A DNA stretch of 64,000 nt from Labyrinthula sp. Ha (Eukaryota; Sar; Bigyra; Labyrinthulida; Labyrinthulaceae). Below the pieces are notes generated by a model, which was given only the letters and a program-made list of their open reading frames with translations, was not told where the DNA came from and searched no databases. A program made the translations under genes and the position numbers. Position 1 is the first letter of the stretch. Each line of letters starts with the position of its first letter. The DNA is taken from assembly GCA_015227615.1 (NCBI GenBank), contig JAALGZ010000018.1, positions 496,001 through 560,000 on the forward strand, written 5' to 3'. Below are positions 12,480 through 24,256 of this stretch, in pieces.

Positions 12480-12806
12480 ATGGAAACACCTGTTGCTAAT
12501 GAAGCTAGTACTTTTTCATTTAGTCTTCCTCTTGCAAACATTGTACAAAGTTTAAGGGGATTAGGCTCTAGTGGACAGTCGACTCAACTGGCGCTTCCAG
12601 TTGACCTTGAAGAAGGGCAAGAAAATAGAGGATCAACAGACCAACAAGCAACGACAAATGAGCCAATGGAGCACAAAGAAGGATGTACAACAATTGCAAT
12701 TATTGGGATTCTAGCTGTGTTTATATTATTCTTTATACTCTTGTACACAACAGCAGCCAATGAAGGAAATGCGAGTAGCAATAGTACTGCAGAAAACCAA
12801 CAATAA
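12480..12806 (+). CDS. Small single-pass membrane protein, unknown family
   Basis: The 108-aa frame begins METPVANEAS and ends in TAA. Residues 1-70 are hydrophilic, rich in Ser, Gln, Glu and Thr, with an acidic stretch DLEEGQENRG. Residues about 71-91 (TIAIIGILAVFILFFILLYT) are a strong transmembrane helix. The 17-residue tail carries two N-glycosylation sequons, N97-A-S and N101-S-T, suggesting a cytosolic N-terminus and luminal or extracellular C-terminus. I do not recognise the family. It is called a gene because composition, ATG start and domain layout are coherent and it heads a gene island; a chance frame of this length is possible. Confidence 0.6.
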   Translation: METPVANEASTFSFSLPLANIVQSLRGLGSSGQSTQLALPVDLEEGQENRGSTDQQATTNEPMEHKEGCTTIAIIGILAVFILFFILLYTTAANEGNASSNSTAENQQ

Positions 12807-12828
12807 AAACTTAACGTATCAAAAGCAA

Positions 12829-13324
12829 AATGTACTATTCAATTAGAGTTTTAGTTGCAGTTTGTAGCTTTGTTGTTTTCTTGATAACAAAGTTAACAGA
12901 AAATTCTTATAGTGGAGTGTTTCTGCGTTTCCGACAACTCACTTTCTTTATTTCGATTATTTTCGATAAAATCAACTACAAGAAAAATACCGGCTAGCCA
13001 GAAATATTTTTGCAGAAGCTTGAAAACAATTCTCCACAGATTTGCAGATATTTATCTATTAAAGAACTTTAAGATATGGATTAAACTGGAGAATATAATA
13101 AAAGTTTTTGGAATATCAATATCTTGTATTCTAACTCTCTCAAGACTTGCCTCTTTTCTTGGAAATTTAGAAAATGTAGTATTCTCCACTGTTGGTGCTG
13201 GGTTATTATGATTGGGAAGTTTGCTGTTGAATATTTATTCTGTTTCATTCAGTATGGAGTTTGTGTTATAGTAGAAGTTGTTGTTAGGAAAATTGAAATT
13301 CGTTTGAATAAGTGGTTTGGATAA
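12829..13324 (+). CDS. Candidate small membrane-protein gene, structure unresolved
   Basis: Beginning 23 bp after the preceding stop, three overlapping open stretches in different frames are all hydrophobic: 12829-12990 (MYYSIRVLVAVCSFVVFLIT, signal-anchor-like), 12897-13211 (104 codons, no ATG at its head) and 13124-13324 (ending VIVEVVVRKIEIRLNKWFG). With introns of only about 30 nt in this genome they could be exons of one gene, but I found no set of GT-AG introns that joins them convincingly. No family is recognised. Chance open frames are a real alternative. Confidence 0.22.
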
Positions 13325-13329
13325 TCTTT

Positions 13330-14170
13330 CTCGTACAGATTCTGGGCAAAGGTTAACTTACACGGAAAGTCAAATAGACTGAAGGCTTAACTTCTTTGCG
13401 ATATAATCTGGTGGAAAACTAGATTCACCCCACAAGAGTACAAGTTCGGCGCTAAATAGAAGTATTCCAGACTCGATTTAGTAGCCTGTTGCCAATTTGA
13501 AACACCTGAGCTTTGGAGCTTCCTTACCAGCCATTTACGATGGCTATACCAAGAACTCTTCTGATTTTATCTGAACAAGATTAAGGTTAATGAAGCGATT
13601 TTCCTCCTCAGATTAAAGATTCTTGGGTGGGCTACTATTATAACTTACCAAGAAGTTACAGTACCTGTTTCCGAGTTCAATTACATTGCTTGAAGAAACC
13701 TAAGACGTCAAAACCAATGGATCATTGCGTCCTGAAAAGCTCGCTGTAAGCGCATATAAGTTTTCCAAGGACCAAATGCAACCCACTTGCATTAACGTTT
13801 TTTTGATAGGTGTTCTACGTAGTACTGAAACCGTGAGCTTATAGAACTTTGGTCCTGCTTGAGACTTCACTACTGTTATAGATGAAACACCAGGAATGTA
13901 GTTAATTTTATCCTAACTGCCAAAGAAACTTTAATGGCTTCTGTTTCTTGAAGCCTTTCTAAGCCCAAATATTATAAATCTCGTAACTCATTAATGAGTT
14001 GCTTTCATGGGGTGGATGTTTGAAACGATATATTTCATGCTAACAGGATACTGAAGGTGTCTTTCAGTCATGTAGACAATATACGCGCTTTTTCCAAAAA
14101 TTTCAGAACAAATGTTATTTCTATCCTTTAATGGTTCAGTAGTTTCAAAATTGACTACGTACAAACTATG
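13330..14170. other. Spacer with one minus-strand open stretch
   Basis: No supportable gene. On the minus strand at about 13560-13960 one frame stays largely open and reads like protein, but has several breaks, no family motif and no start. It is recorded as unexplained rather than annotated. Confidence 0.35.
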
Positions 14171-14177
14171 TGTCTAA

Positions 14178-15007
14178 TTACTGTTCCCAAGCCTTTTTCA
14201 ACAATAGTTCATTGAGAACATTAACTACCAACAACAATCCTACTCTAGCTTCTCCGCCTTTATACAAAATACTAAATCCATTTTGCTTGAACGCGGCTCT
14301 AGCAGCTGTTAAGTGGGTCAAGGTTTGGTCGGTCTGCATTGTAATCTGACAATTATGGAAGCACTGAGAAACATAGGTCGCAAAAACAGATGTGCTCAAT
14401 ACAGCCGTCCAACGTTGAACACCAAGAAGTGCATCACTAAATTTTACTAAAAAAATAAAATACACCTTTTATTTTCTGATACTTTGGAAAAAACTGGAGA
14501 AAACAACTTCTCTTCAACTGTTTTCGAGAATACATAAGGGATTCCTTGAGAAAACGTGTCTCTTACTCCAGCAAATCCAACACCACGCAACATACCAGCA
14601 TAACTGAGTTTCTTACCAATCTTCAAAGTCTTTGAGAAAAAGATGTTTGCATGCCCGTATACTCCCCCTTGCAAAACACCTACGACGAAGAATGCAGCCC
14701 ATGGATTAAGGGATTCCTTGACCGGAGTACTTGCATTCATCTGCAAAGCTTTAAGACAAGTTTGATGAGGTAATATTCTCATAGCCAGCTTAACTCCACC
14801 TGATGGACTTAGTTTTACTTGCGGATTTAGCTAGAAAATAAAAAGATCTCCTCGAACAAATACTTTCGCAAGCTGGTATAGTGAAGCTGTTGGCGAGAAG
14901 ATAGAGATACCAAATCCATATCTAAATAATAACAACAATCAGAGTTATTACCCAAATATATATGGCTGCATGCGAAGGTATCTTTGTAATCCATCATTGT
15001 TCGACAT
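14178..15007 (-). CDS. Divergent mitochondrial-carrier-like membrane protein (four exons)
   Basis: Four exons, read from high to low coordinate (15007-14952, 14921-14864, 14830-14466, 14436-14178), encode 245 aa. The 30-, 33- and 29-nt introns all keep one frame. The start MSNNDGLQRYLR follows an A-rich leader. Recognisable stretches are SPSGGVKLAMRILPHQT, NPWAAFFVVGVLQGGVYGHA, GVGFAGVRDTFSQGIPYVF, and C-terminally the carrier-like AFKQNGFSILYKGGEARVGL (compare the SLC25 repeat pattern of an amphipathic helix followed by G-[LF]-x-x-x-[YF]-[KR]-G). It is shorter than a canonical ~300-aa SLC25 protein, and clear PxDxxKxR motifs are not visible, so substrate and even transport activity are unknown. 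Inner mitochondrial membrane is inferred. The PIERCE-like gene lies 238 bp upstream on the same strand. Confidence 0.75.
14437..14465 (-). other. 29-nt intron 3 of the carrier-like gene
   Basis: GTGTAT...ATTTAG, phase 2; the split codon is AG|T (Ser). It joins SKVSENK to SDALLGVQRW. An internal TTTTTTTAG ten bases earlier would give an immediate stop, so the distal acceptor is chosen. Confidence 0.88.
14831..14863 (-). other. 33-nt intron 2 of the carrier-like gene
   Basis: GTATTT...TTCTAG, phase 0. It joins ASLYQLAK to LNPQVKLSPSGG. Confidence 0.85.
14922..14951 (-). other. 30-nt intron 1 of the carrier-like gene
   Basis: GTAATA...TATTTAG, phase 2; the split codon is GG|A (Gly). It joins MQPYIF to GYGFGISIFSP and brings an upstream ATG (15007) into frame. 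Confidence 0.83.
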
Positions 15008-15245
15008 TTTGTTTTTGTTTTCTATTTTGTTTAAACAGCTATATCTTTTTGTTTTAATTCCGCGAATTGCCCAAAATTTTGATAGTATGTTTTTAAGAGG
15101 GGGATATTCAATAAAGCTGGGATTGACTGTGTTTAACGTTTAAAATCAGAAAGTAATACAGCATACAAAAAGTGACGAGAACTGTGTCAGATTTTTTTGA
15201 GAACAAAAGCTAAATTTAACAAAGTGTTTAAGAATTATTTGCTTT

Positions 15246-15719
15246 TTATATTTGTAATCCTGTTTCTTTATACATTTCTACGAAGCTTTGCGAAAATTTA
15301 CTTGTGTGAGGAAAACAGACACCTGCTCCGTCAATTAGAGGGTTTGGTTTCACTAGACCAATGTCGTTAGATGTAGTTGTTTTCAATGGATTTTGCTTCT
15401 GAGGGTCATGTTTAAGCTTAGATAAATCTTGTTTGTAATAATGAATGTTTGCCTTAGGCTTAGTAGCTGGTTTAGCAGGTGGAACCTTGTAAGATTTTGC
15501 CTGTAAGTACGCACTCATTTGTTTGGTTAGGAGATTTCTCTCAGGATCTTCAAAGTTCCCGTAGACATTGCTTTCGCAACAGTGTGGTCGATGAAGCCCA
15601 CAAGCTTTCTTTAATAAGATCTTCCCTAACTTCCCAGTTCTTTTTTCTGCCCTTCTCTTGTCTTTGCCATGAAAATTTCCGTACACTTCGTTTGATGATC
15701 GGTAAAAAGTCTGTGCCAT
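15246..15719 (-). CDS. PIERCE1/2-like (DUF4490) candidate, ciliary microtubule inner protein
   Basis: A 157-aa intronless frame begins MAQTFYRSSNEVYGNF and ends in TAA. FYRSSNEVYG resembles the VYRTSNQ-YG signature of PIERCE proteins, and the C-terminal VCFPHTSKFSQSF followed by MYKETGLQI resembles their second signature (VFYPNSNKFSQ, then MFRNNTLN). PIERCE proteins lie inside axonemal doublet microtubules and help anchor outer dynein arms. Differences: the two signatures are about 110 residues apart, with a Lys-rich middle and a second VYGNF (positions about 52-56), and a Cys/His cluster ACGLHRPHCC lies between them. Length matches the family (about 130-160 aa). The match is from memory of short motifs, so this is a reasoned guess; if right, the organism is flagellated. 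Confidence 0.5.
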   Translation of the reverse strand: MAQTFYRSSNEVYGNFHGKDKRRAEKRTGKLGKILLKKACGLHRPHCCESNVYGNFEDPERNLLTKQMSAYLQAKSYKVPPAKPATKPKANIHYYKQDLSKLKHDPQKQNPLKTTTSNDIGLVKPNPLIDGAGVCFPHTSKFSQSFVEMYKETGLQI

Positions 15720-15779
15720 TGAAGTATCGTTTTAAAAACCTTCTAACAGCTACTCTTGCAAACTAACCTTCTTTTCCGA

Positions 15780-18700
15780 TTCTCTTGAAAAATTAGCTAG
15801 TAATATACTGGTACTGGTCCAGTAAGGGATTCGACGTACCCAAATTACAATAACTGCACTTATGCGAAGAAAGTGGAAGAAAGCTACAAATGATGTAACT
15901 ATAGATTTGATGAAAACTCACCTGAGATTATGGATTTGATATCTTTGTCAGCTAAACTGACTATTTTTTTTGGCTTGAAGGAACTTTCTGTGATTATTCA
16001 ACTTTCATATGGATTTCTAAATGGTTCTAGTCTTGGACTCATGTGTCTTACATGCAAAGATGGCTAACATGTAGTCTAACCTTCTCAAAACTGAAATAGT
16101 TTAACGACTTTAGTCAATAGTAGACACACTCAGTTACAGTTTAATGGCACTTCGAGATAATAAGACATATATAAGTATTGTGAATTTATTTTAGACTGTG
16201 TAGATTACCTTTTCTTATATCTGAGAACGTGACATGTTTAGACCACAATTCAAGAAGGCAACTAAACACAAGAATAGTTACTACTGCTTGAGGATACTGA
16301 TAAGTCATTTCATAGTTATATGCTTATTTAGTAGTTGGGCTTTGTTTTGTACACATATGAGTTAACAGCTATACCCAAAAAAAGCATAGGTAAGGCGACA
16401 CAACGAAATATGATTAAACTCGTGAACAGGGTGAGAAAAATGGGATGGATCGTGCTGTGCAACAACATGTAGCATACAGGAAATTTAAGTACACCTTGTA
16501 TTTTTTGGGATCTGAATCTTTAAATTCATTTGCTGCAATAGAGGAAAGACATAACATTCACACTTATGTTATGTATGACACAATGTATATTGAACACAAT
16601 GTTTCGGTTTAAGCTCTGCAAATAGTTAAGAATTTAGAACTGCCAAGGTTCTTGAGTAGATTTCTTTATCTACCAAGTACCATTATAGCAATTGTGTTGT
16701 TCTTGTTGAGAGGTACGGTTTATACAAGTCAAATTTAATGAGACAAAATTTCACAAAATCAAACAGGAAAGATCTGAAAACATGTTATTTTATTTGGTTA
16801 TTTAGAAGATAATAATAAAAAGCTTTTATTGAAGATGTTCTTGAATTATAAGAGTTGGAAACCTATTCATCTGATAAAAGCATAGTGAGGAAAATACCAG
16901 AAAAAACATGAGTAGCGACAGGGCTATGGATAAATATTATTGTTCAAGAATCTGATTTCCGATACTAGTATATATTTAAAGAGAGACAGAGTTTACTCAA
17001 TGTATATATCTCCTAAATAGGAAGGGGTGTACTACTCTGGTCTCTCCTTAGTTCAAAGTGTATGTCTTTCTTCTTAGTTTCTAAACTATTAATAATTCAA
17101 AGGGTTTTTTGAATCCAATATCAAAATTTGAAGGTACTATATTGCCAAGTGTCACCAACAAAAACAGAAACTGTACATGGTCAGATAAGTACTATTTCGA
17201 GCCAAGCAAAGAGAGCTGGAGGCAAGACGCTATCTATTTAACTTAAGTAAAACTGAAAAAAGTTTACTCCAAGGAAAATCAAATCGATTTTTTCAATTAA
17301 GAAAAATTGTCTTGTTTTGGTTTATTAAATCAGTCGCAACTTGGAATCACCAATCAAAAAGGAGAAATTGAAATAAATAATACATAACAGTTTAGATCAC
17401 TTAAACCTGATGACAGAGATCATTTGGCTACGGGGTGTTTCACTTTACAGCGATTAACCTAAATCACTAAGTGTAGCAATAATAAAATATTCAACTAATG
17501 TTACTTATTAATGGCCAAGATAGCTGTTTGCCTCCTTAACTTGCGCATTAACATAAACGCTGCTAAACTTAGAAATTATCAAGTGGTTCTTATCCTTATT
17601 TTGATTATTATAAGAAACCAAAGTTTTTGTTAGTTTTAACTGAACCTTATTTTATTAGGATTATCAAGAAATTGTCAATATAAGAATTCTTCATTAAACC
17701 AGGTAATAACTAGTAAAATAACAACCTACAAGTAGATGACCTAGTACTAGGAATCTTGCTATTAAAAAAAAACAAACGGTCCTTGGTAATTTTGTCCCGG
17801 GCAATATGTTCTAATCTTGCATGAATATTTAATCAAAGTAGTTGGGGTATCAGCAGAAACCAACTAACATAATATCCAGGAAAACAACTTATTGGTAATT
17901 AAATAATAAGTTTTAATGCGTCTCTAACTATAAGTATTGAAAGTAGCGATGCTCAAGAAGCATATTAAGCTTATGAAAATCTTCAGGTATGTAAATGAAC
18001 ATGCCAACAAGGTTATTCTCTGAAAGATGTCTGATGATTTCTTCTAAAATAGATTCTGAAAACTTTTCTTTATGTTCTAACGGATAAGTGCCAGAGTGCA
18101 CTTTCTTACCTTTTTATTATTCAACAACTCTGGATGCTACGCTTAGTTTTGTTAATTTCCGACAAAACTTGGAGAGAATTTATCAAATATTCTTAATATA
18201 TTCCAAAGGAAAATACTCGCATTTTTATCCTTGAAAAATGTGTTAACCGCGAGAATTTTGGGTCGGACATGATTTTCGTTATATATTTCTGACATTTTTC
18301 AAAAGAATCAATCAGATAGCTGTCTACATTTTAAGGTGTTATATCATTACGATGGACTCTTGCTTTATACTTAATACTAGAAAACTATGTTGTTAATTTT
18401 TTCTTAGAATCCAACCCATAGCACTTACTTCTACCAATCCTTTGGCTTTCATTTCTATCTGTATTCCTGATTTCTAATTTTGTATAATTGCATCAGAAAA
18501 TACATTACTCCACAGAAACAAATATAACGCATTACCACATATAGTAACACTAGTTTCACGAAGCCTTAATGTACTATTTAGCCTTCAATTTGATGTGCTA
18601 GCTATTCTCGACTTGATGCAAAGTTACGATAAAAGTAGTTTATTAAGTCTTATCCTTCTATAAGATGAGACTTATGATCAAATTAAGGTGGAATACTCGG

Positions 18701-20053
18701 TCTACTATTTGATTAAGTAATAGAGGATTACTGGATACTCAGATTTGGCAACTAGCAAATGTGATTGCCAGGAGCCGCTTATTTTCATGTCAAACTAGTG
18801 TTAAGAAACTATTATCTGATATTATGTATGGAAGATCGCCAGTTACATGAATTCAACCAACATTTTTGGTTCCAAAAAATATGGATAAGAATTCTTTGAT
18901 GATTTTATGAACATAATTTCATATAAATCACTTTACAAGAATATCTAAGAAGGATAAAGGTACGAGCTAAGTCTTGGGTAAGCACTTATTAATTGGAACC
19001 TTTTATGAGTCCTTTCTTAAGACTTACTTTCGGAATACACCTACAAGCAACAAGAAAGATCCTTTGATTTTGTGCTTTTTAAAGTGGTATTAGAAGAGTT
19101 GTTTTAGTCTTAAATTACGAACATTATATTTTAACTGCTTCATGGCCAAAATTTTGTCCCTTATACTTCATGCTATTGAAATACCAAAATGTTCATGCTT
19201 GATTAAGGTTGTTGACTATTGAATGTTATGAAGAATTATTTATTGTTATTTGGTTTATAGTTTTAGTAGTTTTGCTAAAAGCTTAAGAAAATACAGTTCG
19301 TTGAAACTCCTATTCCCTATTTCGGGTACTCTTAAATAGAAGACGATAAAGATTCATATCTAAATCTATAATCCAAAAAGTTTATAGTATTTAAAAAATG
19401 TCTCCAAGCGTATATGTAAAAAGAATAAACGTAATGATGCAGCAGTTCCCATAATCTTTCTTATTTTCTTATGGCATTATTGCGGAAACTATTACTATTT
19501 GTGCCAAAATATGACTAGTCAATATCAAAAAATGTTAAAAATGCCCTGAATATTTTCTGGAAGGTTTAATATATGATGTATTATGGAGCTACTTCATATA
19601 TGAACCAAGTGTATACTCATTCCTTTTGGACCAATTTCGATGTAAAGAAGAACTAAAGTTCATTGGTGAAATGGCTGCTGACTCTGAATTTTTGCGAACT
19701 AAGAAAACTTGCTACAGTCAAAATGAAATTTAGACTATGTTTACAACTATTAACCTAGGAAGATAATTACTCGGTAAATTTGTTTTATGTTACAAAATAC
19801 TTTAACTATATTGACAGTTTGACTAAAATGTAGTTTATCGCTCTCCCTCTTCCAGGAGAAGAGTTAAATATGAAATATTTCCTATATAAATATAAATAAA
19901 ACCAAAAAAAATGCAGTCTCTAGTAAGTAAGATACTGTGAACTTGTTATCTTATACTATTCACAAGCTTAACAAACCTCATGTTTCTCGTTCGTCCATCT
20001 TAGAATTGTATTAATTTCAATTTCAATGATATTGGATTACCGCAAATTCAGAA
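15780..20053. other. AT-rich spacer, no gene seen
   Basis: About 4.3 kb with no open frame long enough or with enough character to support a gene, and no repeats or RNA-gene signatures noticed. Confidence 0.55.
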
Positions 20054-21082
20054 ATGGATTTATTAAACTTTTACAGCAATTGCGAAGATGTAAAAAAAGT
20101 TCTTCAGAGATCGAATCCAACCTTATTTGATAAATCCGAAACGTCCACAATATTGATAACAGGTGCTAATACTGGAGTAGGACGAGAACTTACTCTTAAT
20201 CTATTAAGTTATGGGTTTTCCATTATAGTTGCACTTGAGGAAGAAAAAGATGGAAACGAATTAGAAAATTTTCTGATATTAAAATCTCATGGAAATAAAC
20301 AAAACATGCAAAATCTTTCGAAAATAAATATATGTCTTGATTCCTACTCTTCTCTTCAGCTGTTTGTCAAAACTGTTGAAAACCAGTGTAAGGATTCCTT
20401 GCAGCATTTAATCTTCCTTCATGAGATATCCCCAACACGCCCTCAAACTGTAGAAAACGACATAAATAAATCATTTTTTGTAAACTATCTCAGTGTATTT
20501 TACATAACCCGTTATTTTCTTCCTCTTTTACGAAAAAGAAATACTTCAAGAGTACTGGTTTTATCATCTGAAGGGCATCGAGGACCTTACTTAACAAGAA
20601 AACTACTTGATAGAAATGAACTTTTTGAAAATGTAATAAAACCTAAATATTGGTCACCTTCAATATTAACGCCTTTGAAGAAAATTAATAATATTAAGTT
20701 ATTCTTACTTCTATTTGCACAGAGATTACAAGAAAAAGAAAGTAGAAATGGTGTAGTTTCTGTAGCTGTTGATCTTGGAAATTCAGTAGGTGATTCAGTT
20801 CTTAAGGATACACCTTGGCTAGAATATATTATAGGTCCTATTCTAAGTTATTTTACCAAAAGCTACGATCAGGCTGCAGCTACTGTACTAACAGGGTTAT
20901 TTGATACTGAGGATAGAGTTGCTGGAGAATATTTGGTTGATTGTCAGAAGCATGATGTTTGTAAACTAGCTGCAGGGGCGTTTGGTATTAAAGCGCGTTC
21001 ATTACTATGGGATATTTCAGAAGAGCTTTGTGTGAATATAGAGAAACCGGATTTAGAGTTAAGTGGGAATGTAGATTGTTGA
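20054..21082 (+). CDS. Short-chain dehydrogenase/reductase relative lacking the catalytic Tyr
   Basis: 342 aa, intronless, ending in TGA. The Rossmann start TILITGANTGVGRE (residues 32-45) carries the TGxxxGxG nucleotide-binding motif (36-43), typical of the retinol dehydrogenase/WWOX/POR-like branch. FFVNYLSVFY (Asn144) matches the structural NxxG/N-Y-L element, and RVLVLSSEGHRG supplies the active-site Ser (171-172). Where the family has YxxSKLAN, this protein reads INNIKLFLLL (211-220): Lys215 is kept but Tyr is Ile211 and the usual Ser is Ile214. The PGxV-T element is altered to DLGNSVGDS (240-248). NAD(P) binding looks retained but classical SDR catalysis is doubtful, so it may be a pseudoenzyme. 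The gene stands alone between two spacers. Confidence 0.85.
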   Translation: MDLLNFYSNCEDVKKVLQRSNPTLFDKSETSTILITGANTGVGRELTLNLLSYGFSIIVALEEEKDGNELENFLILKSHGNKQNMQNLSKINICLDSYSSLQLFVKTVENQCKDSLQHLIFLHEISPTRPQTVENDINKSFFVNYLSVFYITRYFLPLLRKRNTSRVLVLSSEGHRGPYLTRKLLDRNELFENVIKPKYWSPSILTPLKKINNIKLFLLLFAQRLQEKESRNGVVSVAVDLGNSVGDSVLKDTPWLEYIIGPILSYFTKSYDQAAATVLTGLFDTEDRVAGEYLVDCQKHDVCKLAAGAFGIKARSLLWDISEELCVNIEKPDLELSGNVDC

Positions 21083-23072
21083 AAATGTACCCTACTTGGA
21101 AACATAAACAGCAGAGAGGGTACAGTTTTTCTCCTTATTTCTTTGATAGGATTTTTACTTGAAGATGAAGGAAAATAAAAAAGGAACTGGTTTACTGGGT
21201 ATAGCATTTGTGGCATGGATAAATGTACCTAATGGTTTTCGCCCAGGTCTTTCTTACTTTTGAATGGAGAGAATTTGAACCAGTCAAGTTTGGCCTCCTG
21301 AATCCGGTTGTTATACTCGCTTAATAGAGCTTTACGTCCCCAATGGTTTTTATAAAAGAGAAGTACACTAAAGTCTGATCTATCGTTCACTGCTTTGAGT
21401 TCAGGGAATTGGATTTAACTGTCTTCCTTTGACTAACCTTTATGAGTGACATTGCTTGATACTATGAATTTATGAGACAGACGGCTTTGTTTTTGTTGTG
21501 GCGAAGTTAAATCAGTATACTCACGATGAGCTTATGTATATACATAATGCACTTCCTACAAGCGTAACTTTCGGAGACTCATCACAAGCTAGAATTCCTC
21601 TTTGTTCAATTTAGGTTTGAAGATTTGTATAAATGGCTAGTCCCACGACAATCTGCACCATTGCTATGTTGCACCGTTTTAATACAAAGCAACTATATTA
21701 CATTTGTGCTTTTAAAAGAGCATGAAGTTAGAACTTAATTTCCTTAGCACTTGAAACTAGAATAGGCCTAGTCGCTGGATGGTAGCATTAAGTTTGATCT
21801 GTCCAGCTTTCCTAGTATCTTAGAAGTTGCGCTTGGTAGTACCGTGCATTGATCTATGGTAAGAAAACTGAACAAGAAGTAGGAACTATAATTTTAGAAA
21901 AGTATGTGGACACACATATTTACAACAACTATAAAAAAAAGAAATGCAAAAAGTGGCTCCTTGACTTCGTTCATAAATAGAACCCTTTCGACACAAAGAT
22001 TCGTACTTAGACTTGAAAGTAAAGTTTAGAGCTCTTGCATGTTTTTTTTCTGAACAAACCTAGGAACAGATTATATAGAAAATGTTTAAGTTGATTTACT
22101 CTAAACAGTGTAGTTTTATTGGCAAACCTCTTACTAATACTTTAGACCTATTGAAACACGGCTATCTGCTTAGAGTAACTTTTAAGTTTGAGTATACTTT
22201 GAAGTTATAACCTGTTAAATACCTGTTAATAGTTGCTTCCAAATAAGACACCAACATCCTAGCTCATTACTTACTAAAATAGCTCATGTTGGTTAACTAT
22301 ACTTAGGTAAGCCTTTCATAGCTGCTATCATCCGAGCATTTCTGCATGATAGGTTAATGTCTACAAACAAATGTTTGGTATACTAAAATTTAGATTGCTC
22401 CCAAAACAATGTTACTACATTTCTTTTGGTATGATTACTTTCTTCCCAAAACGACATCATGAATCTAAAACTACCCAGGGTAGTTCCTACACTTTGTTTT
22501 TACAAATGTATAAAGTTAAAGAAAGGTTACAAAATGAGCACAAACTCTAACTAGAGAAACACAATATCAAGAAATTAGCCTAGGTGTACCGATGACTCTG
22601 GACCCTAGAAATATATATTCAGATATCATGTTCGTTTTCTAAGGTAAAAAAAACTAAAATGTACCAGTCTTATGACCTATCTAAGTAATTGATGCATGAA
22701 GATCGGGAACTTAGGAAGCCTTGTGAAAAGAAGCTCCTTTAGAATGTTTCCTTGAGTGCCAAAACCCATTCTACTGAGCTCGATATGCTTAGTAAATTAG
22801 CAAAGTTTATTTTGAGAAGAAATTTTATCAGAAGTAGGCCTCGGATTGGATAAAGTTCATATATAAGAACTTGATAATTGGTTCGTTTATGATTATCTAT
22901 AAAAATAGTGGGGGTTGCATTCCTATCAAATGTTGCTTCGTATGAAGTGATTATCATTACAAGATTAGGCTACATAGCCTCGGGTCAACGTCCAGATAAT
23001 TGCTATTTAATGTAAACACCTTATGATACCTTTTGAAAATAATTAAATGGTCCAGGACAAATCCGGGGGTAT

Positions 23073-23091
23073 CATATGGTCTTACCATATG
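23073..23091. repeat. Perfect 8-bp hairpin
   Basis: CATATGGT, the 3-nt loop CTT, then ACCATATG. There is no adjoining gene or T-run to give it a function; it may be coincidental. Confidence 0.45.
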
Positions 23092-24079
23092 TCACTTGTT
23101 TTGATAAATTTCATATGATGCCAAATTCACTGGTGCTGTACTAGGTGAGTTGGTTAAAGGTAGTTTAGTTCAAACTTGTAATAACAATCAATTTTCAATT
23201 AAGATTGTAATGTCACTATTAATGATCATAATATTAATGGGCAAAGAATTTATTTAAGTATTATTATTAAATCACATCGATTCCCTGGTCATAAATGAAA
23301 AAGTTATTATTGTTTAAGCTCGAACACTTTGCTCTGGAATAAATACAAGAGAAAAATTGAAATAGAAGAATTTGAGCGGGATGTACGCACAGGAGATATT
23401 ACATGTGTGAAATATTGTCATCCAAGTCACCTCACTCTTAGAGACATGTGAGATTTACTTCCCATGATGAGAGCAGAGTGGCGATACCTTCCTACCTCCT
23501 TTTCCTGGTGGTCCCAGGTGTCTTGATGTACCAGATAACTTATTTCTGGACTATAAGAATGTATTTGGTTTTTCAAGGGGGGGTTTACTTTTTCGAGACT
23601 ACAATCTGATGAAATCAGCCACGAGTATGTCTTTTTCATTCTGAAAGTGCAATTTGTTCCGAGGATTTGCAACATAGGGTTAAATTCATATTTCTAAAAT
23701 CAAATAGGTAGCATTTTATTTCTCATGTTATCTTCCATTACGCTAAGGTGTAACAGAATTCTATTTTATTATTGGCGGCCAGCAATCAGATTAAGATGAA
23801 GTCACTTTCCTTAGCCAATTTCCAGGTGACGAGAAACATGATACTTATTTTGGATAAACTCACCGATAATTGGCCATCACTATTGGGTACTACATATTAA
23901 TATTGTTTGTTCCTTTTTTTTGATAATGCTAGGATTAATCTGATCAACTACGTGAGTTCTGATTAGCTTGCTTGAAATAATACATGCGCTAGTGTAGTTT
24001 ATCAAAATGATCATAATATATGATCTATTGTATCTCAAGAAAACATAAACTTGAATAATCTACTTATTCTTAGGAAAAA

Positions 24080-24256
24080 ATGTCTTCAACTCTTTTTGAT
24101 AAATCAACCCTAAGTGTGTACACAGTTCTTGTCAGTTTTGGAGATCGCAATCATAAAATTTTCATAATTCAAGATGACAGTAATCAATGGAGTCCCTTGC
24201 ACAGAAAAGAAATATGTGAATTAAACCAACACTTTATCAGTAAAGAACCAATATGA
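24080..24256 (+). CDS. Possible 58-aa microprotein
   Basis: An ATG-initiated frame starts MSSTLFDKSTLSVYTVLVSF and ends TGA after 58 codons; the same frame is then open for another 31 codons. It is hydrophilic, with a short beta-like hydrophobic stretch (LSVYTVLVSF, KIFIIQ). No family is recognised, no plausible short intron extends it, and it lies in a gene-free region, so support is only its composition. Confidence 0.2.
   Translation: MSSTLFDKSTLSVYTVLVSFGDRNHKIFIIQDDSNQWSPLHRKEICELNQHFISKEPI

Noticed and set aside
23427-23675. 82-codon minus-strand ATG frame
   Set aside because: Length within chance, no motif and no neighbouring gene.
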